Assembly: GCA_034435955.1 (NCBI GenBank)
Contig: DAOTWA010000018.1
Span: forward strand, 1-64,000
Length of the DNA: 64,000 bases
Origin: DAOTWA01 sp034435955
Lineage (GTDB): Bacteria > Chloroflexota > Anaerolineae > Anaerolineales > Anaerolineaceae
Reading direction: 5' to 3'
Positions within the stretch are counted from its first letter, which is position 1, and every line of letters begins with the position of its first letter. Made by a program: the position numbers and the translations under genes. This document shows, piece by piece, positions 1 through 8,322 of the stretch. Below the pieces are notes generated by a model, which ran no database searches, was not told where the DNA came from, and worked only from the letters and a program-made list of their open reading frames with translations.

Positions 1-46
1 CCAGGTGTTGGATCAGTATCTGCCCGCCATCGGAGTGAAACCATGA
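1..46 (+). CDS. 3' end of an upstream gene cut by the window edge
   Basis: One frame is open from base 2 and reads QVLDQYLPAIGVKP before a TGA at 44-46. That stop overlaps the ATG of the next gene at 43 in an ATGA arrangement typical of translationally coupled operon genes. Fourteen codons are too few to name the product. The overlap is the only reason to believe this is a real gene end. Confidence 0.45.
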   Translation, partial: QVLDQYLPAIGVKP

Positions 47-1029
47 TTACTGTAACCCTGTTTATCCAATCGGATTCCCCTCAATGCGACCAGGCGGTCA
101 CTGACCTCAGCTCTCTCCAGGATAGCATCCCCCACCGGCTGGTGATTGTGGATGTAGGTAAGGATCCAGCCCTGAAGCAGGCGTATGACGGCTCGACGCC
201 GGTAGTGGAGGTCGGTCCTTACCGCCTGGTTTCGCCCTTCACCCGCCAGGACCTCATGGCGGCGCTGGGTGCGGCGCGCGACCGGCGCGAACACCTGGAA
301 TCGGTGGGCGATAAAGGGTATCAGGCGCGCATCGAACGCGGCCATATGGTGACCTCAGCGGACCGGGTCAGCGCCTGGCTGGCTCATCACTATATCCTGT
401 TGTTTAACGTAATGGCATTCCTTTACGTTGGTCTGCCGTTTCTGGCCCCCACTTTAATGAAAATCGGCGCAACGGGTCCGGCTCAGCTCATTTATACGAT
501 CTATAGCCCGCTTTGCCATCAGCTCGCCTACCGCTCATGGTTCTTGTTTGGCGAGCAGCCCGCCTACCCACAGGCCATCGCTAACGTACCAGGTTTGATG
601 ACCTTTGGCCAGGCCACCGGCATCAGTGAGTCGGATTACGCTGCGGCGCGCGCCTTCATCGGCAACGCGGCCATGGGCTTCAAAGTGGCCATTTGTGAGC
701 GCGACATAGCCATTTACGGCTCCATCCTTCTGTTCGGGTTGATATTCGCTGCCACCGGTAACCGCTTGAAGCCGCTCCCTTGGTATGTTTGGATTTTAAT
801 CGGTATCCTGCCGATCGCTGTGGACGGCACCTGGCAACTGGTGAGCGAGCTTGGCCTGCCATCGTTGAGTTGGTTGCCGGTGCACGAAAGCACTCCTTTT
901 TTGCGCACCCTGACAGGTGGATTGTTCGGCTTCACCACCGCCTGGTTTGGCTACCCGTACATCGAGGAAAATATGCTCGAAGTGCGCCGCATTTTGGCGC
1001 ATAAGAAGGCGATCATCGCGCAGACCTGA
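43..1029 (+). CDS. DUF2085 membrane protein with N-terminal glutaredoxin-like domain
   Basis: This 328-residue protein has two parts. Residues 1-85 look like a glutaredoxin-like (DUF836-type) thioredoxin fold, with a beta strand leading into SDSPQCDQA and later a TPVVEVG segment like the cis-Pro loop. The usual CxxC is SPQC, so the first cysteine is missing and normal disulfide exchange is doubtful. Residues about 110-310 form a DUF2085 domain with four or five membrane segments and the family features SPLCHQLAYRSWFLFGEQ and AICERDIAIYG. DUF2085 has no proven function. The gene overlaps the previous frame by ATGA, and its stop overlaps the ATG of the pgeF-like gene, so it sits in an operon. 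The fusion call is good; the function is unknown. Confidence 0.85.
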   Translation: MITVTLFIQSDSPQCDQAVTDLSSLQDSIPHRLVIVDVGKDPALKQAYDGSTPVVEVGPYRLVSPFTRQDLMAALGAARDRREHLESVGDKGYQARIERGHMVTSADRVSAWLAHHYILLFNVMAFLYVGLPFLAPTLMKIGATGPAQLIYTIYSPLCHQLAYRSWFLFGEQPAYPQAIANVPGLMTFGQATGISESDYAAARAFIGNAAMGFKVAICERDIAIYGSILLFGLIFAATGNRLKPLPWYVWILIGILPIAVDGTWQLVSELGLPSLSWLPVHESTPFLRTLTGGLFGFTTAWFGYPYIEENMLEVRRILAHKKAIIAQT

Positions 1030-1838
1030 TGCGCAGATCGGCACGGTCAGACATGAGCTTCGTCGAGAGCGGGGCTATCCGCTACTATCGCTTTGAACTG
1101 CTGGAGGAGCTTGGCGTCATCCAGGCTATTTTCACCCGCCGCGGAGGAGTGAGCCAGAAACCCTTCGATTCACTCAACGTGGGCGGCACCATCGGTGATG
1201 AGGTCGAGCGAGTGCGCACCAACCGGCGGCTTTCATTCGCCGCCGTGGGTCGCGGCGTGGACACGCTTTATGACGTCTGGCAGGTTCACAGCAGCGCGGT
1301 TGTGTGCGCGGATATGCCGCGCCCTGCTTCAGCCCCTCACCTGAAAGCGGATGTGCTCCTAACCGACCGGCCGCAGGTTACTCTCTTTATGCGTTTCGCC
1401 GATTGTGTGCCCATCTTTTTGGTTGATCCTGTCAGGCGTGTGATTGGGATCGCCCACGCAGGATGGAAAGGGACGGTACAGTGGGTAGCCCGCGGCGCTG
1501 TTTATGCGATGAAGGCGCGCTACGGCTGCTGCCCTGAAGATATTCATGCCGGCATCGGTCCTTCCATCGGCGTGGATCATTATCCGATCGGGCCAGACGT
1601 GGCCTCCCAGGTGCGTAGCGCTTTCGGGCAGGATGCGGGCGCTTTTCTGTTGCAAGCGGACGGCCGTGTGCATTTCGACTTGTGGGCTGCAAACCGGTTC
1701 GCCCTGGAAGAGGCGGGCGTTCGACACATCCAGGTGGCGGAACTATGCACCGCCTGCCATACCGACGACTGGTTTTCGCACCGCGGTGAGGGCGGAAAAA
1801 CCGGGCGTTTTGGCGCTTTGCTGGCCTTGGCAGACTGA
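1029..1838 (+). CDS. pgeF: purine nucleoside phosphorylase / PgeF (YfiH, YlmD) family protein
   Basis: This 269-residue protein belongs to the YfiH/YlmD family, once called multicopper polyphenol oxidases. Members have been shown to phosphorolyse purine nucleosides, and E. coli YfiH removes misincorporated Ser from peptidoglycan precursors. The three family active-site residues are visible: His in WQVHSSAV, Cys in FADCVPI and His in AHAGWKG. The C-terminal ELCTACHTDDWFSHRGEGG is also typical. The usual GPCIGPCCY segment reads GPSIGVDHYPIG, so its cysteines are lost. The ATG at 1029 overlaps the previous stop; an ATG at 1053 (MSFVESG) is an equally good start. The gene lies directly before a yggS homologue, as ylmD does before ylmE in Firmicutes. 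Confidence 0.9.
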   Translation: MRRSARSDMSFVESGAIRYYRFELLEELGVIQAIFTRRGGVSQKPFDSLNVGGTIGDEVERVRTNRRLSFAAVGRGVDTLYDVWQVHSSAVVCADMPRPASAPHLKADVLLTDRPQVTLFMRFADCVPIFLVDPVRRVIGIAHAGWKGTVQWVARGAVYAMKARYGCCPEDIHAGIGPSIGVDHYPIGPDVASQVRSAFGQDAGAFLLQADGRVHFDLWAANRFALEEAGVRHIQVAELCTACHTDDWFSHRGEGGKTGRFGALLALAD

Positions 1839-1850
1839 ATAGCATTCGGG

Positions 1851-2588
1851 GTGGAGATGGAAGCTGAGTTGGCGATTGACGTACAGGCCAATTATCGTGC
1901 GGTGCTCCGCCGGGTGGAGCGCGCCGCGGACAGAGCCGGACGAGATGCTCATTCCATCCGTGTGGTGGTGGTTACCAAACTCCAGCCGGTTGACCGTATC
2001 CGCGCGGCCATTAAGGCGGGTGCCCGTGATTTTGGCGAAAATTACGCTGAAGAGGCGCTTCCTAAGATGCAGGCCCTTGCCGGCGAGGGCATATCCTGGC
2101 ACATGATCGGGCACGTGCAGAGTCGAAAGGCGCGCCTGGTGGTCGAAAACTTTGCCCTGATGCATTCATTGGACAGCCTAAAGCTGGCCGAACGCCTTGA
2201 CCGCTTCGCCGCCGAATTGGGGCGGGTAATGCCGGCTTTGCTCGAGTTCAACGTGGGCGGCGAGGCCAGCAAGTTTGGATGGGACGCCTCGAATGAGGAT
2301 CGCTGGGATGAGCTGTTGCCCGAAATGGAAGCGATACTGGCATTGAGTCATATGCGTGTGCTCGGATTGATGACGATGCCCCCGCTTTTCAGCGACCCCG
2401 AATTGACCAGGCCTTTCTTCCGCAAACTGGCCCACCTGCGAGATTTTCTGCGGAAGGCATTCCCTCACCATCCATGGGAGGAGTTGTCCATGGGCACCAG
2501 CGCCGACTTTGAGGTGGCAATCGAAGAGGGCGCCACCATGGTGCGCATCGGTGAGGCCATCCTAGGACCACGGCCGAGAGTGGCGTGA
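1851..2588 (+). CDS. yggS: YggS/PLPBP family pyridoxal-phosphate homeostasis protein
   Basis: This 245-residue protein is a single-domain alanine-racemase-fold protein that binds PLP and affects vitamin B6 and amino-acid balance; it has no known catalytic reaction. The PLP lysine is in VVVVTKLQPVDRI near residue 44. Later family motifs include FGENYAEE, WHMIGHVQSRKAR, LGLMTMPPL and LSMGTSADFEVAIEEGATMVRIG. The frame opens with GTG at 1851 and has an ATG two codons later at 1857; the sequence does not settle which is used. It lies 12 bases after the pgeF-like gene and before a yggT homologue, the same order as ylmD-ylmE-ylmG, but no sepF (ylmF) lies between them here. Confidence 0.93.
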   Translation: MEMEAELAIDVQANYRAVLRRVERAADRAGRDAHSIRVVVVTKLQPVDRIRAAIKAGARDFGENYAEEALPKMQALAGEGISWHMIGHVQSRKARLVVENFALMHSLDSLKLAERLDRFAAELGRVMPALLEFNVGGEASKFGWDASNEDRWDELLPEMEAILALSHMRVLGLMTMPPLFSDPELTRPFFRKLAHLRDFLRKAFPHHPWEELSMGTSADFEVAIEEGATMVRIGEAILGPRPRVA

Positions 2589-2629
2589 AGGCCATAAGGG
2601 TATAAAATCATACCATCGAGGAAATAGAA

Positions 2630-2893
2630 GTGATCATTTTAATCGCTCAAGTTGTGGATTGGCTGGCGCGCATCCTCTCCCTGATCGTGATCGTAGATGT
2701 GGTGTTGTCATATTTCATGTCCCCCTACGATTCGGTGCGCATGTTCTTCGACCGCCTGGTATACCCCCTTTTGCTGCCCATCCGCCGCGTCGTTCCCCCG
2801 CTGGGCATGATCGATTTCAGCCCCCTTGTCCTGCTGGTGCTCATTCAGGTTCTCGACTATGTGATCACCCGCCTGCTCTTTTCGATAGGATGA
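2630..2893 (+). CDS. yggT: YggT family membrane protein (YlmG)
   Basis: This 87-residue protein has two hydrophobic segments (residues about 1-28 and 60-85) around a loop carrying the YggT signature, here FFDRLVYPLLLPIRRVVPP followed by DFSPLVLLV. YggT/YlmG proteins are small membrane proteins linked to cell division and, in chloroplasts, nucleoid distribution; their mechanism is not settled. The start is GTG at 2630, supported by GAGGAAA at 2618-2624. Its TGA at 2891-2893 overlaps the ATG of the DUF167 gene at 2890. Confidence 0.9.
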   Translation: MIILIAQVVDWLARILSLIVIVDVVLSYFMSPYDSVRMFFDRLVYPLLLPIRRVVPPLGMIDFSPLVLLVLIQVLDYVITRLLFSIG

Positions 2894-3216
2894 GGACGAT
2901 GGAGCGAACATTTCACTTCCACGATGGCAAGAGGGGCGTGGCGCTGGCGGTGCGCGTCACACCCCGCGCCCGCCGCAATGAGGTCAGCGCAATCCTGGAG
3001 GATGGTACGGTGAAGATCCGCTTGACCGCGCCTCCGGTAGAGGGCAAGGCGAACGCTGCGCTGGTCCGCTTTCTGGCCGACATCCTTGAAATCCCTGAAT
3101 CGAAGGTCGAGATCGTCGCAGGCCAATCGGGCAGGGATAAGCTGATCACGCTGATGGACGTGGACGGGGATACTGTTCAGGAGCGATTGCAAAAGCAGCT
3201 CCACGAAAGTTGCTAG
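2890..3216 (+). CDS. yggU: DUF167 (YggU family) protein
   Basis: This 108-residue protein matches the small DUF167/YggU family of unknown role. It shows the family blocks VRVTPRARRNEV, IRLTAPPVEGKANAAL and VAGQSGRDK. The start at 2890 overlaps the yggT stop in an ATGA junction, and yggT-yggU adjacency is seen in many bacteria. The same frame is open further upstream inside yggT, but that part has no family similarity. An ATG at 2899 is an alternative start. This is the last gene of the forward operon; the next gene runs the other way. Confidence 0.88.
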   Translation: MRTMERTFHFHDGKRGVALAVRVTPRARRNEVSAILEDGTVKIRLTAPPVEGKANAALVRFLADILEIPESKVEIVAGQSGRDKLITLMDVDGDTVQERLQKQLHESC

Positions 3217-3255
3217 GGCGATCGCGAATTCTGCCGAAACGACCGTTTTGAGAAA

Positions 3256-5901
3256 TTAGACCTGATTTTGTGGCTCAGATTGAGGGTGAGGGAGTCCGCC
3301 GAGAGCCATCATCCACAGCGCATGGTAGGCCGCTTCTCGCACGACGCCCTGTTCACCATGCACCGCCTCGAGCAGCGCTTGCACGATCCGTTCCTCGGGT
3401 CTGCGGCGCAGATATTCCAACGCCGCCAGCCGCTCATCATCACATCCTTCTTTGAAGGCTTTCATCAGCAATTCGATGGCTTCATCGCCCGCCGGGATGC
3501 CTTCACCCTGTTTACTGGCAAAGGCGATCAGCCAGGGCGCCTGCCAGGGTGGCGGCAGCGGCCTCGGGATGCGCGCATCGGGCAGCTCTACATTTTCCAA
3601 AGCCTGAACGGCTGCATTTCGCACCACCCATTGACCGTCTTCGATGCGCATCTTACTGAGGATCTCGTTCGCCCAGGTCTCGTTCACTTGAATCAGGCCG
3701 AAAACTGAGGCGCGGCGGGTGAGCAGATTTTCCGAAGCGCTGGCTTTGCGCAGCAGTTCGTGGCCTTCCCCTGGAGAATACGCCAAGGCCTCGGCTGCCG
3801 AGCGGCGCAATTCCTCATCCCCATGATCGAGCATTTCATTAACAGCTTGCAGGGCCGAAGGTGTTCCCAGACTAGCCAGCGCCAGGCAGGCGGTTTGGCG
3901 CACCGAAACCACCTCGTCGGATAGCAGGCCGATCAATTCATCCTCCGCTGTACCTTTCCGAATAGCGGCACAGCCAAAGGCTGCCATTTGCCGCAGCGCC
4001 GGCGATGGGCTGCTCAATAATTGCCGGAAAAGAACGCTTACCGATGGATCGGCTGATTGGACAAAAGCGGCCAGGGATTGGAAGCGGACGGCCATGGGCA
4101 GGGTTTCGTCCTGCAACACGGTGAACAACCGACGCATGACCACCCCGCGCCAACGGGCATCTGGAGCGGCGTCCCGCAGCCAGCGGGCTGCCGAAAACAG
4201 TCCCCGGTAAAACAAGGTGTCCTTTTCCTGCAACCGTAAAGAAACCGCTTCGGTGATATCGGCGCGTGCGGCAGTGAAGCGGAAGATCTCGCCAAGAATG
4301 CCCCGATCATTGTGGGATGTATAGTCTTTGCTGATGCCCGGCTCCAATGGCAGCCGGCTGGCCAGATAGCTGGCCAGGACCGGGTTGGTGAAACCGACCC
4401 GTTCGTTTGGATAAAGCGCGATCAGTCCGTTATTGGCCAGTTCCATGACCACGCGCTGAACAGTGGACTGGCGCGGCTCCGCCGGCTGTGCTTCACGGCT
4501 CGGTTGAGCGACGTCCCTGAGCGGCGCCTCTGGTCTTGCTCTCCTTTTCGCGGAGGGGTTCTGCCCTTTTTGGCCGATCTTTAGCATCGCTGCGATGGAC
4601 GTCGCTGGCGAAGATCGAGAATTCTGAGCCGGCAATTGTGATCGATTCGTCTTTGCTGCAATAGGTACACCGGCGATCTCGGCCGCCAGCGCGCTTAACT
4701 GGCTTTGATGGACAAATGTCCGACCATTGAGAGCCATCTGTAAGGCCAGGCGTTCCAATGCAGGGCGGTATCTCGGATCCGGCACCACGCGGCGGATATA
4801 AGCCTCGAAAGCATCTTGGAGAGCGTTGCCGCGTATATCGCCAGCATACAGCGACCAAATCTTGAGCGTTATCTCCAGGGGCGTCGATCCCTGGTCTCCG
4901 TCCAGAAGCCACCGTTTGAGCACCATCCAATCGGCGCTCCGTCCGTCCTCGGGTGGGAGGATGCTGTCAACCATGGTGCGCTCCCACAGGGCGGCCCAAC
5001 GTTCGATGAATGCGCGTCGTGTAGCCGAATCCCAGGCGGCCAGGACGACCGGAGCGAATCCGAGTTGGATCAACCCATCCAGATAATCCGATGAACCGCA
5101 GGTGATCACCCGCAGGCCGGGATAAGCCTTGAGCAGCCGGGCAAGGAAATCGGACGCTTCACCCAGCGCTTCCCTGGAGAGCTCATCCAGGCCATCCAGA
5201 AGGAAAACGGCGCCGCCCTGCTGGAAGATCGAGCGCAGGTAGCCGGGCACCTGCGGCCGAATCATGGCGGGGGCGTTTTCGAGGATCGCCGGGATGATCG
5301 CTCCTAATGGATCGTCTTTTTCCGGGATGGGCAGAATCAGATCATTGACGTGCAGGTGAATGGGCAGTTTCTGAGCCAATGATGCCGCCAGAGGATTGCG
5401 GCGGGCGATTAAGGAAGCCAGGTACGCCAGGGTGACGCTCTTGCCGGTTCCTGGCCGCCCAATAATGACCAGATTGCGGCCCCCTTGCAGCAACTCACCC
5501 AGGCTGAGGGTCGGGTAATGCAGTTCGGTCGGCAGCTCGGGCCATTCCGGCAGATAAGGGATCAGCAGGCTGATGACGGGATCTGAGCGGTAATCTACGC
5601 CGGGGTCAACGCGCGGAGGAGGGGCCAGGAAACGCGGGGGGATCAACACTTCGTCCAACGAGAACAGCGGTGAGGAAACGTGCATCCCCTGCGCCCGACG
5701 GAGAGTTTCCCGCCGCAGACGCTCATCCACGCTGGTCAACGATTTGAGCCGCGCCTGTTGGGCCCGTTTCCTGACGTAATCCCTGGCCAGCGGCCAGTAA
5801 GATCGCCAACGCCACACCAGCCACCAGAGCAGTGTTGCGGCGATGAAACCCAGCCAGAAAGACAGGCGGTCAACGTGTAGGTTGCTGAACAGGCCCGGCA
5901 T
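3256..5901 (-). CDS. membrane-anchored NACHT-type NTPase with C-terminal HEAT repeats
   Basis: This 881-residue protein starts with one membrane segment (about residues 14-31, rich in Trp) and a basic stretch. A NACHT-like STAND NTPase domain follows: Walker A GRPGTGKS at 148-155 and Walker B FLLDGLDEL at 233-241, with the small residue and extra acidic pair typical of NACHT. Residues about 455-530 are a low-complexity basic and Ala/Pro/Gln-rich linker. From about 590 to 860 there are HEAT-like helical repeats (for example VSVRQTACLALASLG and EELRRSAAEALAYS). STAND proteins act as switches in immunity or regulation. The ATG at 5901 is two bases after the stop of the zinc-ribbon gene, so the two are probably cotranscribed; an upstream GTG at 6003 would overlap that gene. 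No effector domain is recognised, so the role is open. Confidence 0.85.
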   Translation of the reverse strand: MPGLFSNLHVDRLSFWLGFIAATLLWWLVWRWRSYWPLARDYVRKRAQQARLKSLTSVDERLRRETLRRAQGMHVSSPLFSLDEVLIPPRFLAPPPRVDPGVDYRSDPVISLLIPYLPEWPELPTELHYPTLSLGELLQGGRNLVIIGRPGTGKSVTLAYLASLIARRNPLAASLAQKLPIHLHVNDLILPIPEKDDPLGAIIPAILENAPAMIRPQVPGYLRSIFQQGGAVFLLDGLDELSREALGEASDFLARLLKAYPGLRVITCGSSDYLDGLIQLGFAPVVLAAWDSATRRAFIERWAALWERTMVDSILPPEDGRSADWMVLKRWLLDGDQGSTPLEITLKIWSLYAGDIRGNALQDAFEAYIRRVVPDPRYRPALERLALQMALNGRTFVHQSQLSALAAEIAGVPIAAKTNRSQLPAQNSRSSPATSIAAMLKIGQKGQNPSAKRRARPEAPLRDVAQPSREAQPAEPRQSTVQRVVMELANNGLIALYPNERVGFTNPVLASYLASRLPLEPGISKDYTSHNDRGILGEIFRFTAARADITEAVSLRLQEKDTLFYRGLFSAARWLRDAAPDARWRGVVMRRLFTVLQDETLPMAVRFQSLAAFVQSADPSVSVLFRQLLSSPSPALRQMAAFGCAAIRKGTAEDELIGLLSDEVVSVRQTACLALASLGTPSALQAVNEMLDHGDEELRRSAAEALAYSPGEGHELLRKASASENLLTRRASVFGLIQVNETWANEILSKMRIEDGQWVVRNAAVQALENVELPDARIPRPLPPPWQAPWLIAFASKQGEGIPAGDEAIELLMKAFKEGCDDERLAALEYLRRRPEERIVQALLEAVHGEQGVVREAAYHALWMMALGGLPHPQSEPQNQV

Positions 5902-5903
5902 GC

Positions 5904-6608
5904 TTACCCCGCGTACAAAATGCGCCCGCAATTGGGGCAGCGGAAGAGCTGAGAAGGAGAGCGCGCCCCCTGCCATTCGGCTGGGGTGAGCGTCGCGCCG
6001 CACGCCCCGCAGGTGCGATCGACTGCGTTGGCCACGGCCACGCCATGCTTTTCCCGGCGGAGGGTTTCATATAATTCCAGCTCGGCCGGCTGGATCGTCT
6101 TCATGGTGGCGGAACGCTCTGTTTCCAGGCGCTCCAGCTCGCGCTTCAGCGTCGCTTGTTCGGCGGTGAGCTGACTCTGGCGCTGTGCAGACCGGGCCTG
6201 CGCCGCGGCCAGAGCACTTTCAGCCTCCTTTTGTTGCTTTTCCAATTCCTCCACACCGATCATGCTCTCCAACTGGCGATCTTCCAACCCGCTTAGCTGC
6301 CGTCTTAGAGACGCCAGCTCATTTTGCAAGTCCTGCAGTTCCTTTGGATTCTTAACTGTGCCGGAGTACAATGTCGCTTCGCTCTGCTCGATCTTCAATT
6401 GTTTCGATTTGGTCTCCGCTTCGATCTGGCGTAGCGCCTGACGGGCCTTGTACAGGGCCAGATCGGCCGATTCTTTGCGTTCTCTGGCGGCGAGCAATTC
6501 CGCATCTTCGGCCAGGCTGCGCTCGATCTCGGCCAGACGGGCGCTCTTCTGGTCGCGCAGGCTGTCGATCTGCTGCAGGCGGTATAGATGAATGGCTGGG
6601 CTCATCAT
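5904..6608 (-). CDS. coiled-coil protein with C-terminal C4 zinc ribbon (DUF164/CdsZ-like)
   Basis: This is a 234-residue soluble protein. Residues about 10-170 are charged, heptad-like helices (for example QIDSLRDQKSARLAEIERSL and LKRELERLETERSA), forming a long coiled-coil hairpin. The C-terminus is a zinc ribbon with CGACGATLTP and, about 20 residues later, FRCPNCGRILY. This layout is the bacterial zinc-ribbon family (DUF164, PF02591), often found near genes for Nif3 or RNase H; its role is poorly known. The ATG at 6608 (MMSPAIHLYRLQ) is preferred because the open frame upstream to 6668 has no family-like sequence. The stop is two bases from the start of the NACHT gene. Confidence 0.85.
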   Translation of the reverse strand: MMSPAIHLYRLQQIDSLRDQKSARLAEIERSLAEDAELLAARERKESADLALYKARQALRQIEAETKSKQLKIEQSEATLYSGTVKNPKELQDLQNELASLRRQLSGLEDRQLESMIGVEELEKQQKEAESALAAAQARSAQRQSQLTAEQATLKRELERLETERSATMKTIQPAELELYETLRREKHGVAVANAVDRTCGACGATLTPAEWQGARSPSQLFRCPNCGRILYAG

Positions 6609-6745
6609 GAAGATTATAGAAGCGCTTGTAAGGAAAGGCAAGCTCCCGGGCGATGCAGAACCGTCCAATACGGTTTACAGCATTGTAAGCTGAGTCTCGA
6701 TGGGTTCCATCTCAACCTGAGGCGAGTGGGGTCTTTGGGCGCTGG

Positions 6746-6774
6746 TTGCCGGTTTATCTGATCTCATGTATACT
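6746..6774 (+). promoter_or_regulatory. sigma-70-type promoter overlapping the start of the first GT-C-like gene
   Basis: TTGCCG at 6746-6751 and TATACT at 6769-6774 are separated by exactly 17 bases. The -10 box overlaps the ATG at 6766, so a transcript starting about seven bases downstream would begin near the in-frame GTG at 6781. The match is by eye. Confidence 0.5.
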
Positions 6775-8319
6775 TTTACCGTGCCGCCCCCGATACGAAA
6801 AAGCGTGGTCTTGTCCGTCCTGGCAGCCGTCCTTGTGATGGTCACTCTTCCCTATATGATCGCGGCCAGTGCAGGGGGCAGCGAGTACGTATTTGGCGGT
6901 TTCTTGCTCAATCCATTGGATGGGAATTCGTATCTGGCCAAGATGTACCAGGGTTGGAGCGGCGCCTGGCAGTTTACCCTGCCTTTCACGGCCGATCCAG
7001 GCCAGGGGGCCTATCTTTTCCTGTTCTATTTGTTTCTGGGGCACTTGGCGCGCTGGACAGGATTGTCCCTGCTTATGGTATTTCATCTGGCCCGGGTGAT
7101 CGCGGGTATCCTCCTGGTGCTGGCGTTGGCTTATTTCTTCCCACGGGTTATGCCGGAAGGCCGGCATGCCGGGTTTGCCTTTGCTCTGGCTGCCCTCGGT
7201 TCAGGCCTTGGCTGGCTGGCGGTGGCCCTGGGCGGTTTCACATCCGATTTTTGGGTGGCGGAAGCCTATCCGTTTCTCTCGTTCTACGCCAACCCCCATT
7301 TTCCGCTGGCCATGGCAATCAGCTTATGGCTCCTGGCCTCGCCTGGAGAGCCATTTACCTGGTTGAGGGCGGCCATGACTGTTGTCGCCGGGCTGCTGCT
7401 GGGGATACTGCTGCCGTTTGCGGCTGTGATCGTTGGCCTTGTTTTGGTTGCTCTCGCGATTTGGAACTGGCTGGCGATTCGCCGGCTCGAATGGCGCAGA
7501 CCGTTGTTCCTGGCGTTAGGCGGCGCTGCGCCGCTGATCTACGCCCTTCTGGCCACCCGCATATCTCCCCAGCTCTCCGCATGGAATCGCCAGAATGTGA
7601 CCCCCGCACCTGCTATTTGGGATTTGATCGTTTCGCTCTCCCCGGCTTTGTTCCTGGCCGTTCCCGGCGCGGTCTTCGCTGCGCGGCGCAAGGAAGACGG
7701 CCCCCGTATGCTGGTGTGCTGGGCAGTTATCGGCTTGATCCTGCTTTATTTGCCATGGAGCCTGCAACGCCGCTTCATGTTTGCCCTTTACGTGCCGATG
7801 GCCGGGTTGGCCGTTTTGGGCGTCAGCTCGCTGGCCAAATATTCACTCACCCGCTTTCGCTTGCTTGCGACTGCCCTGTTCCTGCTGGCGCTGCCAACGA
7901 ACCTGGTCGTGATTTTAGCCGGGTTGGGCGCAGCCCGCAGCCAGGATACAAAAGTGTTCATCAGCCGCTGGGAGATGGACGCCTTTCGCTGGCTCGCGCA
8001 GGAAACGCCTCAGGAAGCCGTGGTATTATCCTCCCCAGAAACCGGCGCGCTCATCCCGGCTTATAGCGGCCGTAGAGTGGTTTACGGCCATCCGTTCGAG
8101 ACGGTGAATGCTCTAAATACCCGCGTGGAAGTACTGCGTTTCGTGAGTGGGCAAATGACGTCAGCGCAAGCGTCGGCATTTTTTACGGAACAGCGCGTCT
8201 CCTACATATTTTGGGGCCCGCGCGAGTTGGCTGATGGCTGGATTCCCACCTTGACGGATTTGCGACCGGTTTACCAGAATGGGGGCGTCACGATTTTCGC
8301 GGTTCGTCCTACATCATAG
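6766..8319 (+). CDS. polytopic membrane protein, probable GT-C-fold glycosyltransferase (copy A)
   Basis: This 517-residue protein has about ten to twelve membrane segments through residue 395 and a C-terminal globular part. The first extracytoplasmic loop carries DGNSYLAKM and a Trp/aromatic-rich stretch ending in FYLFLGHLAR. The C-terminus has DAFRWLAQETPQEAVVLS, a segment common in GT-C and PMT-like enzymes, which move sugars from lipid carriers outside the membrane. The gene at 10479 shares the DGNSYxAKM loop and general plan, so the two are paralogues. The start may be ATG 6766 or GTG 6781, since a good promoter -10 overlaps the ATG. It is followed three bases later by the YfhO-like gene. 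The substrate is unknown, and the fold call is from topology and motifs only. Confidence 0.7.
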   Translation: MYTFTVPPPIRKSVVLSVLAAVLVMVTLPYMIAASAGGSEYVFGGFLLNPLDGNSYLAKMYQGWSGAWQFTLPFTADPGQGAYLFLFYLFLGHLARWTGLSLLMVFHLARVIAGILLVLALAYFFPRVMPEGRHAGFAFALAALGSGLGWLAVALGGFTSDFWVAEAYPFLSFYANPHFPLAMAISLWLLASPGEPFTWLRAAMTVVAGLLLGILLPFAAVIVGLVLVALAIWNWLAIRRLEWRRPLFLALGGAAPLIYALLATRISPQLSAWNRQNVTPAPAIWDLIVSLSPALFLAVPGAVFAARRKEDGPRMLVCWAVIGLILLYLPWSLQRRFMFALYVPMAGLAVLGVSSLAKYSLTRFRLLATALFLLALPTNLVVILAGLGAARSQDTKVFISRWEMDAFRWLAQETPQEAVVLSSPETGALIPAYSGRRVVYGHPFETVNALNTRVEVLRFVSGQMTSAQASAFFTEQRVSYIFWGPRELADGWIPTLTDLRPVYQNGGVTIFAVRPTS

Positions 8320-8322
8320 CCT

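Noticed and set aside
1029..1838. A multicopper laccase, as this family was once labelled.
   Set aside because: The residues match the PgeF/YfiH nucleoside-phosphorylase type active site, with no four-copper cupredoxin pattern.
3256..6608. A defence island around the NACHT protein.
   Set aside because: The neighbours are core genes (yggT, DUF167, a zinc-ribbon protein, glycan-type membrane proteins) and no nuclease, methylase or toxin is next to it.
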